From Erinaceus europaeus (Eukaryota > Chordata > Mammalia > Eulipotyphla > Erinaceidae): a stretch of DNA of 64,000 nucleotides. Below are positions 1 through 9,732 of the stretch, piece after piece. The DNA lies in contig NC_080177.1 in the NCBI RefSeq assembly GCF_950295315.1, forward strand, positions 77,717,096 through 77,781,095. The letters run 5' to 3'. A program made the translations under genes and the position numbers. How positions within the stretch are numbered: the first letter of the stretch is position 1; the number at the start of each line of letters is the position of its first letter. Under the pieces are notes generated by a model, which made no database searches, was not told the origin of the DNA, and saw nothing but the letters and a program-made list of their open reading frames with translations.

Positions 1-376
1 TGTAGGGAAGAAGGGGGACAGACACCAAACAGAGCATCCCTCCAGCATGCGCAGTGCGCTGGGAATTTCATGCTTGAGAATACAGCTCTCCAAGGGCCAC
101 TTACCTGGCTGCCTGCATGATTGAATTTAGAGTTGGCTCTTTTTATTTCTGAGAATTACCTATTACTGGTACTATGAAGGAGTGATTCTTTCTTACTTGC
201 TGTCACTGGATCATTACTGCTGGCTTTTTCAGGGAGAGAGAGAGATGGGTGTGTGTGGGGGTGGGGTGGGGGGAGTGTTGGGGAATGACCAGAGGAGGTC
301 AACCCCAAGCCTGGCTTGTGTGCATGTCGGACCAGATGCCTTCCTGAGTGATCGGTCGGTCTTGTTAACCACAGTG
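1..376. other. unique sequence, nothing recognised
   Basis: No gene or clear repeat. A G-rich patch (GTGTGTGTGGGGGTGGGG) sits at about 248-268. Confidence 0.5.
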
Positions 377-581
377 TTTTCTTCTCCTCCTCCTCCTCCT
401 CCTCCTCTTCTTCCTCTTCTTCTTTTTCTTCCTCTTCTTCTCATCCTCCTCCTTCCTCTTCTTCTTCCTCTTCTTCTTCCTCTTCTTCTTCTCCTCCTCC
501 TCCTTCCTCTTCTCCTCCTCCTCCTTCCTCTTCTTCCTCTTCTTCTTCTCCTCCTCCTCCTCCTTCTTCTTCTTCTTTTTT
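377..581 (+). repeat. (TCC/TTC)n polypyrimidine tract
   Basis: About 205 bp of almost pure C/T made of mixed TCC, TTC and TTCC units. It gives long Leu/Pro or Arg/Gly reading frames that are not genes. Such homopurine-homopyrimidine DNA can form triplexes. It abuts the tail of the minus-strand SINE that follows and may have grown from it. Confidence 0.95.
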
Positions 582-795
582 AAATTAACTTATTTATGAG
601 AGAGGTTGAGGTAGACACAGACAAAACCAGAGCACCACTCCTGCATTTGTGGTGTTGGGTATTGGTAGACACCTGCAGACCTTCACCACACCCCCAGACG
701 TGTCCTCCGTGCAGGTGGGGAGCAGGTACTTGAACCCTGGTCATTGTACATAGTGATGTGCGTGCTCAACCAGGTGCACCACCGCCCGCCCCCCA
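582..795 (-). mobile_element. SINE family D, diverged
   Basis: Reverse-complement family D: T-rich tail on the left, ACACCTGCAGACC core, then the head CAACCAGGTGCACCACCGCC on the right. Confidence 0.75.
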
Positions 796-1024
796 GATTT
801 TTACCCTTTTTTATGCTACAATCAAAAGAAGGAGCATACTCACCTGTTCAGTTTTCTTATACACCTTGGTAGTCCCCTTCTCTCTAGCCCCAGAGGTAAC
901 TTCTAAACTGCTATATTTATAGATTATATTTTATTTTTCTTGAATTTATGTAAAATAATTGGTATATACTACTTTTCTTGACAATCTTCACTCTGCTTCA
1001 TTTGAGATTTACCCATATCACTTT

Positions 1025-1238
1025 ATTATTTTTTTTATTATCTTTCTTTGTTTGATAACAACAGCCAGATAGAGAGGGAAGGAAGAGATAGTGAGGAAGA
1101 GAGACAGACAGACACCTGCAGACCTACTTCACCACTCGTGAAGCTTTCTCCCTGCAGGTGGGGACCAGGGGCTTGAACCCCGGGTCCTTAAGTAGTGTAA
1201 CATTATTATGCGCTCAACCAGCCTCCCCCCCGGCCCCC
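1025..1238 (-). mobile_element. SINE family D with TSD
   Basis: Full-length minus copy with tail on the left and head CTCAACCAG near the right end. A short direct repeat ATCACTTT at 1017-1024 and 1239-1246 fits a target-site duplication. Confidence 0.8.
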
Positions 1239-1339
1239 ATCACTTTCTATATCAATAATTAACTCCTTAGCCAGGGCTGTAACTCACTGGCACTGCACAT
1301 GCTTTACATGTGTGAGGCTCTGAGTTTGGTGTCTGGCTC

Positions 1340-1560
1340 CCCGAAATCCGCTTTTTGTTTCTGAGTAGTGTTCCAACATATGTCTGTAGCACAAGTGTAT
1401 TCTGATACTTCGGCTCATTTCTGGGTTTTGACTATTCAGATAAAGCTTGTGTGAACGTGGTGTATGGCTTTTTGCATGGACATGTTTTGATTTTCTTGGT
1501 ATCACCATCGTGGGCCTTTGGGGTTGTATGGTGACTCAGTTTTGTCTCCCCAGGGGCAGT
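1340..1560 (-). mobile_element. old L1 ORF2/3' fragment
   Basis: Reads in reverse like the L1 ORF2 C-terminal region (GTTTTGACTATTCAGATAAA, matching the usual 'tttgctattgtgaataaa' phrase). Heavily diverged. Together with 1985-2235 it may be one disrupted L1. Confidence 0.55.
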
Positions 1561-1654
1561 GAGGATGAACATTCCAGTTTCTTTAGACCTGCAGAGACAC
1601 TTGTTTTTTCTTTCTGTTGTGTGCAAGTCCTTGTGCACGATGACGTTTGTGCTT

Positions 1655-1832
1655 AACCAGGTTAAGCACCCCCCCATTGTTGGTTATTTTAACCAGGTTA
1701 AGCACCCCCCCATTGTTGGTTATTTTAACCAGGTTAAGCACCCCCCCATTGTTGGTTATTTTAACCAGGTTAAGCACCCCCCCATTGTTGGTTATTTTAA
1801 AGAGGTGCACCCCCCCATTGTTGGTTGTTTTT
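1655..1832 (+). repeat. 36-bp minisatellite, 4 exact copies plus 1 partial
   Basis: The unit begins AACCAGGTTAAGCACC and ends GGTTATTTT. Copies at 1655-1690, 1691-1726, 1727-1762 and 1763-1798 are identical by eye; the fifth (1799-1832) is diverged and reads GAGGTGCACC where the others read CAGGTTAAGCACC. There are no unique spacers, so it is not a CRISPR array. Identity of the copies points to recent expansion. Confidence 0.97.
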
Positions 1833-1859
1833 GTTATTTTCATGAGGTCTAGCTTTTTT

Positions 1860-1975
1860 CTTTTTTTTTTCCCCCAGACTGAGTCCTTCTCAGCTATGAC
1901 TTATGGTGGCGCTAGAATTGAACTTGGTACTTAAGACATGAAAGTCTGTTGTGCTACTGAAGGCACTGTCCCTAC
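1860..1975 (-). mobile_element. SINE family B, diverged
   Basis: Minus copy: CTTATGGTGGCGCTAGAATT precedes a degenerate B box (GAATTGAACTTGG in reverse) and a GTGCTACTG head remnant. Confidence 0.6.
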
Positions 1976-1984
1976 AGTCAGTTT

Positions 1985-2235
1985 TTTTGGCATAGACTTT
2001 TGGTGTAACATCTAAGAAATTGTTGCCTAATTCATGGTCATAAACCTTTATATTTGTGGTTTCTAAGTGCTTTTTAGTTTTAGCCCTTATATTTAGGCCT
2101 GTGACCTATTTTGAGATTGTATATATTTGTACAGTGTGAAGAGGCCCAGCTTAATTTTTTTGCACATGGCTAGTCAGCTGTCACAGCACCATTTGTTGAG
2201 ACCATTACTGTTATAAAATTTTGTTACTAGTTCAA
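1985..2235 (-). mobile_element. old L1 ORF2 fragment
   Basis: Reverse-strand L1 ORF2: the phrase CACCATTTGTTGAGACC near the right end and CTATTTTGAGATTGTATAT in the middle match the usual L1 order. The better-kept L1 at 60260-61598 carries the same phrases. Confidence 0.75.
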
Positions 2236-2319
2236 GCAGGTTTTTTAAAATTTTTTTTGAGAGCGTAGAGCTTTGGACCTGCACCTTTCCATTGCTCCCA
2301 GCAGATTCTTTTGTGCTCC

Positions 2320-2490
2320 TTTTAATTTTCTAGGTAGGTAGATAAAAGAGCAACACTACAGCACTACCACCATTCATGAAGCGTCCTGCAGTGCTGTTCT
2401 TGCTGTTTCCGTATGGTGCTGGGGACTGGAACCCCCAGTCCTTGCCCTTGGTAAAGCGTGTACTCACTGGTGAGCTGTCTGCTGGCCCCT
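2320..2490 (-). mobile_element. SINE family D-like, old
   Basis: Degenerate minus copy: ATTCATGAAGCGTCCTGCAG core and GGACTGGAACCCCCAGTCC over the B-box region. Confidence 0.5.
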
Positions 2491-2735
2491 CAATGGCCCA
2501 TGCCCTAGTGTGGCAGTTATGGTTGTGGTGCTAAGGGAAGCAGTTTAGAGGCTCAATAAAGGGCTATAAACGAGCCCACTGATTTCAGTAGAAGGTTGCA
2601 TAATTTCATTACTTACATTTAATCTTTATTTGAACATTAAAAGTGAAATTCAGTGCTGTCTTTCTGTGTACTGTTAACTTGTGTCCTCTTTTTACAGAAG
2701 GTCCTGTGCTAGACCCTTAGTGGAAATTAGGCTCA

Positions 2736-2964
2736 GATTATTATTATCATCATTATTATTATTATTATTTTTAGATAGGACAGAGAGAAATGGAAAAAGG
2801 GGAAGACAGAGAGGGGAGAGAAAGACACACCTGCAGACCCACTTCACCACTTGTGAAGTGACCCCCCTGCAGGTGGGGAGCCGAGGGTTCGGATCAGGAT
2901 CCTTCCTCCAGTCCTTGCACTTGGTGCCATGTGCGCTTAACTGCTGCGCTACCGCCTGGCTTCC
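2736..2964 (-). mobile_element. SINE family A
   Basis: Minus copy with ATT-rich 3' end at left, then AGGACAGAGAGAAATGG, the ACACCTGCAGACC core and the head CTGCGCTACCGCC at right. Confidence 0.88.
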
Positions 2965-3003
2965 TGTTATTTTTATAACTATTACTAACTGAATACAACT
3001 ATT

Positions 3004-3013
3004 GTCTACACAC

Positions 3014-3058
<45 letters not shown>
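3004..3058. repeat. (CA)n(TA)n microsatellite
   Basis: Alternating CACATA and long TA run that grew next to the T-rich tail of the following minus SINE. Confidence 0.95.
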
Positions 3059-3072
<14 letters not shown>

Positions 3073-3332
3073 GCCTCCAGGGTTGTCACTGGGGCTCAGT
3101 GCCAGCACTACGAAGACTCTCCTGCTCCTGGAGGCCATTCCCCATTTTGTTACCCTTGTTATTATTGTTGTTGGGTAGGACAGTGGAATTGAGAGATGAA
3201 AGGAAGATGGGGGGAGAGAAAGACACCTGTAGGCCTGTTTCACTGCTTGTGAACTGACCCCCTTGTAGGTGGCAATCCCAGGGCTCCCCTTCACACCCTG
3301 TGAGCTTAATCTGCTGTGCTACGGTCTGGCCC
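3059..3332 (-). mobile_element. SINE A-long
   Basis: Minus copy whose 3' cassette (GCCTCCAGGGTTGTCACTGG) opens at the left after a T run; head remnant CTGTGCTACGG at right. Confidence 0.88.
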
Positions 3333-3354
3333 TGTACACATTTATATTTTTATG

Positions 3355-3478
3355 CAGGTTCAAACTAAAACAGGGCACTGCTCAGCTCTGAGTTGGGATG
3401 GGGATTGGACTTGGAACTTTGGAGCCTCAGTCATGAGAGTTTCTCTGTGCAGTCATTATGCTGTCTCCCCTGCTGGCT
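3355..3478 (-). mobile_element. SINE family B
   Basis: Minus copy: GGGCACTGCTCAGCTCTGAG end, degenerate B box GATTGGACTTGG, head CATTATGCTGTC. Confidence 0.8.
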
Positions 3479-3526
3479 TAGATTTTTCACAGATCTACTG
3501 CCTTTTTCCTCTTATGAAAACTCTTG

Positions 3527-3672
3527 TGGCCCAGGAGGTAGCACAGTGGCTAGAGTGTTGGACTTAAAAGCCTGAGGTCCAGGGTTCAGTCCTTGGCAAT
3601 GCATATGCTGGAGGGATACTCTGGTTCTCTCCCCTCCCCTTTGCTCTCATGTTAATAACTTTTTTTAAAGAA
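3527..3672 (+). mobile_element. SINE family C
   Basis: Head AGGTAGCACAGTGGCTAGAG contains a pol III A-box match (TAGCACAGTGG); B box GGGTTCAGTCC; ends in a T-rich then A-rich tail. Confidence 0.75.
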
Positions 3673-3909
3673 AAAAAAATTGGGGGGGATGACTGTTCAG
3701 TCTATTTTGAAGGGAGAAAAAAGTTGAGGCTTAATTTTCCAGTTGGAATAGTGATGGTAAACTATTCTAGAGAAAACTAAGGATTTTTGTTAATTTGGTA
3801 AGTTCAAAATTCAGAATAATATTAATATCAGAGTTTTTCCCACTTAACTCATTGTTGAAGATCAGGAATAGCATGGCATTTCTCTTCTCATTAAAAAAAA
3901 TATAAAAAA

Positions 3910-4150
3910 GGGGGGTCGGGCAGTAGTGCTGCGGGTTAAGTGCACGTGGTGCGACGCACTTAAGGATCCTGGTTTGAGCCCCCGGCTGCCCACCTGCAGA
4001 GGGGTTGCTTCACAACCAGTGACGCAGGTCTGCAAGTGTCTTTCTCTCCCCCTCTGTCTTCCCCTCCTCTCTCTGTTTCTCTCTGTCCTATCCAACAACA
4101 ACAATAACTACAACAATAAAACAAGGGCAACAAAAAGGAATAAATAAACA
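3910..4150 (+). mobile_element. SINE family A
   Basis: Head TCGGGCAGTAGTGCTGCGGG, B box GGTTTGAGCCC, tail AACAAAAAGGAATAAATAAA. Confidence 0.9.
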
Positions 4151-4213
4151 TTTTTTAAAAAGTTCCAAAATATGCATAAGGAAAAAGGCCTTAGAGACCT
4201 TAAATATTGAGGA

Positions 4214-4339
4214 AAAAAATTGGAGAGAGAGAGAAAGAACTAGACATCACTCTTGGTACATGTGCTGCTGGGGATTGGACTGAGGACCTCACACTTGAGA
4301 GTCCAGTGATCTATCCACTGCGCCACTTCCCAGACCACT
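4214..4339 (-). mobile_element. SINE family C
   Basis: Minus copy with CAGACATCACTCTTGGTACA, B-box region GGGGATTGGACTGAGGACC and head CCACTGCGCCACTTCC. Confidence 0.82.
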
Positions 4340-4349
4340 ACTCTTTTAT

Positions 4350-4520
4350 TTTTCTATTCTCCTGTTAATAGATATTTTTACTATCTAGTTTTTGCTATTA
4401 TCAGTACAGCAACTATAAACATTCTTGGACAAGTATTTTTTGAAAAATGTTTCATTTCTCTTGGTTGCATATCTCAGAATGGAGTTATTGAATCAGAATA
4501 GATATGACCTCAATAAAAAT
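4350..4520 (-). mobile_element. old L1 ORF2 fragment
   Basis: Minus-strand L1 phrases: TTTTTGCTATTATCAGTACA, ACTATAAACATTCTTGG and TTGGTTGCATATCTCAGAAT follow the usual L1 ORF2 C-terminal order. Confidence 0.7.
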
Positions 4521-4525
4521 TTCCA

Positions 4526-4836
4526 GGGGGCTGGGGCAGTAGCGCAGCAGGTTAAGTGCACATGGCATGAAATGCAAGGAGCGTAAGGATTCCGGTTCGA
4601 GCCCTGGCTTGCCACCTGTAGAGGGGTTGCTTCACAAGCGGTGAAGCAGGTCTGCAGGTGTCTCTTTCTCCCCTTCTGTCTTCCCCTCTCTGTTTCTCTG
4701 TCCTATCCAACAATGACAGCAATAACAACAATAGTAATAGCGGCAACAAAAGGGAAAAAATGGCCTCCAGGAGCAGCGGAGTAGTGCAGGCACCGAGCCC
4801 CAGCAATAACCCTGGAGGCAAAAAAAAAAAAAAAAT
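4526..4836 (+). mobile_element. SINE A-long
   Basis: Complete plus copy with A box TAGCGCAGCAGG, B box GGTTCGAGCCC and 3' cassette whose arms GCCTCCAGG and CCTGGAGGC are perfectly complementary; 14-A tail. Confidence 0.93.
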
Positions 4837-4902
4837 CTAATCGGATGCTTCATATCCTTGCCACTACTTAGATTGTTGCTCTTTGATTTTAGCCATTTTT
4901 TT

Positions 4903-5475
4903 AATTTTACTTTTTAAAAAATATTTATTCCCGGGGGTCAGGCGGTGGCGCAGTGGGTTAAGCACATGTGGCACGAAGCGCAAGGACCAGCGTAAGGATC
5001 CTAGTTCGAGCCCCCGGCTCCCCACCTGCAGGGGAGTTGCTTCAGAGGCAGTGAAGCAGGTCTGCAGGTGTCTATCTTTCTCTCCCCCTCTCTGTCTTCC
5101 CCTTCTCTCTCCATTTCCTTCTGTCCTATCCAACAACAAACAACATCAACAATGGCAGTAATAATAACCACAATGAGGCTACAACAACAAAGGCAACAAA
5201 AGGGGAAAAATGGCCTCCAGGAGTGTGGATTCATGGTGCAGGCACCGAGCCCAGCAATAACCCTGGAGGGAAAAAAAATATTTATTCCCTTTTTGGGGCC
5301 CTTTTTTTATTGTTGTAATTATTATTGTGGTTGTCACCGGATAGGACAGAGAGAAATGAAGAGAGGAGGGGGAGACGGGGAGAGAAAGATAGACACCTGC
5401 AGACCTGCTTCACCCCCTGTGAAGCGACTCTACTGCAGGTGGGAAGCCAGGGCCTTGAACTGGGATCCTTATGCT
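4903..5475 (-). mobile_element. SINE family A split by another SINE
   Basis: A minus family A copy truncated on its head side. Its T-rich tail is at 4903-4932 and the body at 5276-5475. A plus A-long copy was inserted into the tail, duplicating AAATATTTATTCCC (4919-4932 and 5276-5289). Confidence 0.8.
4933..5275 (+). mobile_element. SINE A-long, inserted in a minus SINE
   Basis: Full plus copy, head TCAGGCGGTGGCGCAGTGGG, B box GTTCGAGCCC, cassette and A tail. The 14-bp TSD shows it landed in the family A copy described around it, so the two form an inverted pair. Confidence 0.92.
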
Positions 5476-5984
5476 GGATTTTAGCCAATTTTATGTGTGT
5501 GTGTGTGTGAAATGGTAACTTAGAATGAAATGTAATTTGTATTATTCAGATGACTAAAGATGTTGAGTACCTACCATTTATCTTTCTGCTGTTAAGATCT
5601 TTGTAGAAGCAGATTTGCAGACTGATAATAAATTTTTAATAAAATGCTCTTGAATTTTGTGATGTGTATAGATATAGACTTACTCTGCTATGTGAGGTTG
5701 ATTTGTAATAAGAAAATAAGCATTCACTTCAAATTTGAGATACTCCTGAAGTTCTATATCCTAGTGATAATTTATTGAGTTGTGTTAGGAATTACTTTAG
5801 GGATTAGATAAAGTTTCAAGTAAAAATTAGCTGATGATATTTGTGAAGACTCTGACACAAAACAAAGACTGAAAGGGTGTATTTTGTAGAGTTTTTTTTT
5901 AATTTGGTGTATTAAATAATTGACTCAGGAACATTAAAATTGCATGATCTGGCTAGGAAACTATTCTGTATTTGAGCCACACGT
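5476..5984. other. unique AT-rich intronic DNA
   Basis: Short (GT)n at about 5495-5508; otherwise no gene or recognised repeat. Confidence 0.6.
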
Positions 5985-6230
5985 GAGAACCAGTAGTTTA
6001 GTAAAGGCATCGAACAATACTAGCAATAGCAAATGCTCACACAATCTAGACGTTGTTCCAAGTGCACTAAGCGCACTGCCCAGTTTTTACCAGAAGTCCA
6101 TTGTGGGAAGGTACTATTATTATCCTTATTTTCAAGTTGAGGAATCTTGAGTCAGAGATGAAACATTTTGCTTATAATAATAAAGTAGTCCACAAGGATT
6201 TAAACTCAGTTTGACTTCAGAGTCCATACT
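5985..6230 (+). mobile_element. MIR (ancient tRNA-core SINE)
   Basis: Plus copy: GGTACTATTATTATCCTTAT followed by CAAGTTGAGGAATCTTGAGT and GGATTTAAACTCAG keep the order of the MIR core, though diverged. Confidence 0.75.
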
Positions 6231-6831
6231 TCGAATCATCAGTGAGGAAGTGATGAAGCATCAGCTTTATATTTTTATCACTGTGAGGAAATACTGGTTT
6301 ACAGGATTGCTGTTGCAGCAGTACAGGTCTGCCACATCTTTCCAAGATAGATGGGTGTTAGCCTTTCACCAAGCTGACCCCACCTCCCCCGGCACTGGGT
6401 CCTGAGTCCTTCCTTTAGGACCTCCTTTCCTCTTTGTGGAGATTTTAAAATTTGCAGATAAAATTCTTATCAGTTCTCTCCCTTCACTGTCATCACTCTG
6501 GCATGTATCCCTGGAGGGTGACGTATGGAAGAAATACTTTATGTGACCTGACAGATGGCAGACCATCCTAGTAACCTGAGGTCAAGTGCTTTTCTAGAGA
6601 GGACAGTCATTTCTTTCTATGCCTTGAGTCCTATAATTGTAACAACTAGTTTTCAGACAATCTTCATTTAATTTGTGAAAATCTCCAGATGTAAATGCTT
6701 AACATGCTCTGGGAACTGAGGTATGAGGTTGATGGAACTTAGGCCTAGAAAGTGTGTGACCTAAGAACACTACCTAGATTCTGGATGTTTGTGATATATT
6801 GGTGTAGGGGTCACAGTTCTTAGATTTATTT
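6231..6831. other. unique intronic DNA
   Basis: No reading frame of note and no recognised repeat. Confidence 0.55.
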
Positions 6832-6957
6832 GTTTTTTTTACCAGAGCACTGCTCAGCTCTGGTTTAGGGTGGTGCAGGGGGATTGAACCTGGGACTTCC
6901 AGAGCCTCAGGTTTGAGAGTATCTTTGCATAACTGTTATGCTGTCAACCCCCACCCC
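6832..6957 (-). mobile_element. SINE family B
   Basis: Minus copy with intact terminal hairpin sequence CCAGAGCACTGCTCAGCTCT and B-box GGGATTGAACCTGGG. Confidence 0.9.
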
Positions 6958-7051
6958 AGTTCTTAGAAATTTTTACTCTGATTCTGAATCCTCTGCTTAC
7001 TTAAATCATGAAACTCTTATTAGTTTTGTTAAGATAAGATGAATCTTTGAG

Positions 7052-7172
7052 GGGCAGGGGTAGGTAGCATAATGATTATGCAAAGAGACTCTCATGCCTG
7101 AGGCTCCGAAGTCCCAAGTTCAATTCTCCTCATCACCATAAGCCAGAGCTGAGCGGTGCTCTGGTAAAAAAG
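7052..7172 (+). mobile_element. SINE family B
   Basis: Plus copy: A box GTAGCATAATGATT, B box AGTTCAATTCTCC, end CCAGAGCTGAGCGGTGCTCT and A tail. Confidence 0.9.
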
Positions 7173-7194
7173 ATACTTACAGCACTGTTTAATC

Positions 7195-7291
7195 TCTGCA
7201 GTTTACTCCCTGCAGGTGGGGACAGGGGCTTCAGCCTGGGTGCTTGTGCATGATAATGTGTTCACTCTATCAGCGCCACCACCCAGCTCTC
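7195..7291 (-). mobile_element. SINE family D fragment
   Basis: Only the head-side third remains: CTGCAGGTGGGGACAGGGGC to CGCCACCACCC. Confidence 0.65.
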
Positions 7292-7360
7292 CCCTTGTTG
7301 ATCAGCTTAGAAGCAGCTCTCTGAAGCCCATCCTCGTTGGGGTTTATGGATGATGCTTCA

Positions 7361-7518
7361 GAGAGGTGAGAGAGACAGACACCTGCAGACCTGCTTCACT
7401 GCTTGTAAATTGACCCCCCTGCAGATGGGGAGCCAGGGGCTCGAACCGGAATCCTTGCATGGTCCTTGCACTTCGTAATATGTGTGCTTAACCCAGTTTA
7501 CCACCGCCCAGCCCCCCA
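7361..7518 (-). mobile_element. SINE family A, tail lost
   Basis: Head-side part of a minus copy: ACACCTGCAGACCTGCTTC to TACCACCGCCCAGCC. Confidence 0.8.
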
Positions 7519-7529
7519 AGTTCCTATTG

Positions 7530-7567
7530 TCCCATATGTATATGTATATGTATATGTATATGATGTA
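7530..7567. repeat. (ATGTAT)n microsatellite
   Basis: Five or so ATGTAT units. It may be the expanded tail of the family D copy whose body is at 8097-8295. Confidence 0.85.
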
Positions 7568-7809
7568 TATATTCCCTTTTGTTGCCCTTGTTTTATTGTT
7601 GTTATTGGTGGTGGTGTTGTTGGATAGGACACAGAAATGGAGAGAGGAGGGGAAGACGGGGGAGAGAAAGACACCTGCAGACCTGCTTCACCACTTGTGA
7701 AGTGACTCCCATGCAAGTGGGGAGTGGGGAGCTCCAACGGGAATACTTATGCCGGTCCATGCACTTTGTATCTCCTGCGCTTAACCCACTGCGCTACCGC
7801 CTGACTCCC
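7568..7809 (-). mobile_element. SINE family A
   Basis: Minus copy from TTCCCTTTTGTTGCCC to head CTGCGCTACCGCCTGACTCC. Confidence 0.9.
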
Positions 7810-7810
7810 C

Positions 7811-8096
7811 CTTTTTTTTTGCCTCCAGGGTTATTGCTGGGGCTCAGTGCCTGCACCATGAATCCACCGCTCCTGGAGGCCATTTTTGCCCTATTTGGTT
7901 GCCCTTGTTGTTGTAGCCTCGTTGTGGTTATTGTTATTGTTGATGTCGTTCGTTGTTGGCTAGGACAGAGAGAAATAGAGAGAGGAGGGGAAGACATAGG
8001 GGGAGAGAAAGACAGACAGCTGTAGACCTGCTTCACCGCTTGTGAAGCGACTCCCCTGCAGGTGGGGAGCGGGGTGCTCGACCCGGGATTCCCCTC
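7811..8096 (-). mobile_element. SINE A-long, head truncated
   Basis: Minus copy starting with the cassette GCCTCCAGGGTTATTGC; it stops at GCTCGACCCGGGATTCC, so the A-box part is missing. Confidence 0.88.
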
Positions 8097-8295
8097 TTTT
8101 TAATCCTTATTTGTTGGCTAGAAACAGCCAGAAATTGAGAGGAATAGGGGGATTGAGAGGGAAAGAGACAGGCACTGCAGCCCTGTTTCACCACTTGTGA
8201 AGCTTCCCTTCTGCAGGTGGGGGCTGGGGGCTTGAACCTGGGTCTTCACACACTGTAGTGTGTGCACTCAGCCGGGCGCCACTCCCCCTCCCCCC
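8097..8295 (-). mobile_element. SINE family D, likely host of a nested cluster
   Basis: Body and head of a minus D copy. AGTTCCTATT occurs at its right edge (8296-8305) and again at 7519-7528, suggesting its tail once began at 7529 and later received the two family A insertions. Confidence 0.8.
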
Positions 8296-8323
8296 AGTTC
8301 CTATTTTCTTTTTTAAAAAATTT

Positions 8324-8485
8324 TTAATATTTTATTCATTCCCTTTTGTTGTCCTTGTTTTATTGTTGTAGTTATTATTGATGTCGTTGTTATTGGATAG
8401 GACAGAGAGGGGGAGAGAAAGACAGACACCTGCAGACCTGCTGCACCGCCTGTGAAGCGACTCCCTGCAGGTGGGGAGCCGGGTA
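8324..8485 (-). mobile_element. SINE family A, head truncated
   Basis: Minus copy ending at GTGGGGAGCCGGGT; B and A boxes are missing. Confidence 0.85.
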
Positions 8486-8568
8486 AGTTCTAATCACATG
8501 GTTCAGTTAACCAACCCTCAACTTTAGAGGCTTCCCCGGAAGTTGTCACTTTTAGCATAAGACACTTT

Positions 8569-8919
8569 TTTTTTGAGGCAGCGCATTTTGGGGGGGAGAC
8601 AGGCGGGTGGGGGGGGGCTCAGTCCTTCTTGGTGCCGCCTTGTGCACGGCGGCCAGCACATTGCTCGGCTCCTGGTGCTCCTCGGCGCGGATGTGGGTCC
8701 CCACCTGCTTCTTGATGAACTTGAGCGCGCTTGTCCTTGGAGACTGTGAGCAGCTCCATGGCACAGCGTTCATATGCATGGGGCAAAGCCGCACACCTGT
8801 GGGTCAGGCCCCCACGGACTTGGTCACCTTGTGGCCCTTGTGGAGGCCAGCAGGCCATGGGGAGCGGGGACCACACGGCCACGGCTGCTGCTCTGCTTGG
8901 GCCGCTGGGGCGGAGGGAC
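8569..8919 (-). pseudogene. RPL36: RPL36 processed pseudogene
   Basis: Read in reverse, the sequence encodes broken pieces of 60S ribosomal protein L36 in order: a GHKVTK segment, then [31 protein letters not shown] and SNVLAA before a stop near 8620. These lie in different frames, so there are several frameshifts. The stretch that should link HKVTK to VCGFAP is mostly missing, an internal deletion of at least 60 bp. There are no introns. T-rich DNA at the left end is the remnant A tail, and AAGACACTTT at 8559-8568 and 8920-8929 looks like the target-site duplication. It is an L1-type retrocopy and cannot make L36. Confidence 0.9.
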
Positions 8920-8934
8920 AAGACACTTTGATCA

Positions 8935-9558
8935 CTTCTTTTTTATGTGTTATTTTTTTTTATTTGTTTTCCGGGGGGCATAATGGTTTACAGAATGGTC
9001 TTCAACACCCGGGCACCGCCTCTCACCTCTCATTGCTGAGTGTCTAGGAGACACAGCTGGACCCCAGTGTCCCATCATCCTGCCCCTCTCCCCCCGTCCC
9101 CAAGTCCTTTGCTGTGGTGTAGTCACACCCAGTCGACAGCTCCCCATGTCCTTCATTCTTAAGTTCCTCCTGTAAGTGAGATGATTCAGTTCTGGTCATT
9201 CTTTTGCTGGTTTGTCTCACTCAACATGGTGCCTTCAAGTTCTGACCACAGTATTACGAAGATGACCTCATTTTTGACCGCTGCACAGGACTCCATTGGG
9301 TACATGTATTACAGCTCTCAGCCACTCATCTGCAGTTGGGCATCTTGGTTGCTTCCAAGTTTGGGGTACTTCACACTGCCGCCATGAACACTAGTGTGCA
9401 CAGGTCTGTTCAGATAGGCGTTCCTGTTTGCCCGGGATAAATCCCAGGAGAGGGATTTCTGGGTCATAAGGTAGGTCCATTTCTGATGAATCTCCAGACT
9501 GTGTTCCATAGGGGTTGGAGTAACACTGAAGGAATTGAATTTCATGAGATGTGAGCCA
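8935..9558 (-). mobile_element. old L1 ORF2 3' part and 3' UTR
   Basis: Minus strand. Phrases such as CTCACTCAACATGGTGCCTT, TTGGTTGCTTCCAAGTTTGG and CTGGGTCATAAGGTAGGTCC match the intact L1 near 60560-60830 closely enough to place it, with many changes. Confidence 0.88.
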
Positions 9559-9559
9559 G

Positions 9560-9728
9560 GAACTGGATGGAGGGGGAGCTTCGGAGGGAGAGGGAGAGGG
9601 AGAAAGACAGATGCCTGCAGTTCTGCTTTACGGCTTGTGAAGCTTCCCTTGCAGGTGGGACTGGGGACTTGAACCTGGGGGCTTGCACATTTGATGTGCG
9701 TTCAATCAGGTGCACCACTGCTCGACCT
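9560..9728 (-). mobile_element. SINE family D, tail lost
   Basis: Minus copy: GATGCCTGCAGTTCTGC, GGGGACTTGAACCTGGG and head CAATCAGGTGCACCACTG. Confidence 0.85.
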
Positions 9729-9732
9729 CTTA

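Noticed and set aside
1655..1832. Regularly spaced direct repeats as a CRISPR-like array
   Set aside because: Units are contiguous with no unique spacers, in a mammalian intron; it is a minisatellite.
2692..3294. A 200-residue minus-strand open frame
   Set aside because: It runs through two minus SINEs and a TA microsatellite; the same peptide pieces recur at every family A copy.
3527..3672. tRNA-like heads with good A and B boxes as real tRNA genes
   Set aside because: They are dispersed, tailed and flanked by duplications; these are SINE promoters, not tRNA genes.
8569..8919. A CpG-island promoter suggested by local GC richness
   Set aside because: The GC content comes from the RPL36 retrocopy; the TSD-like flanks support insertion.
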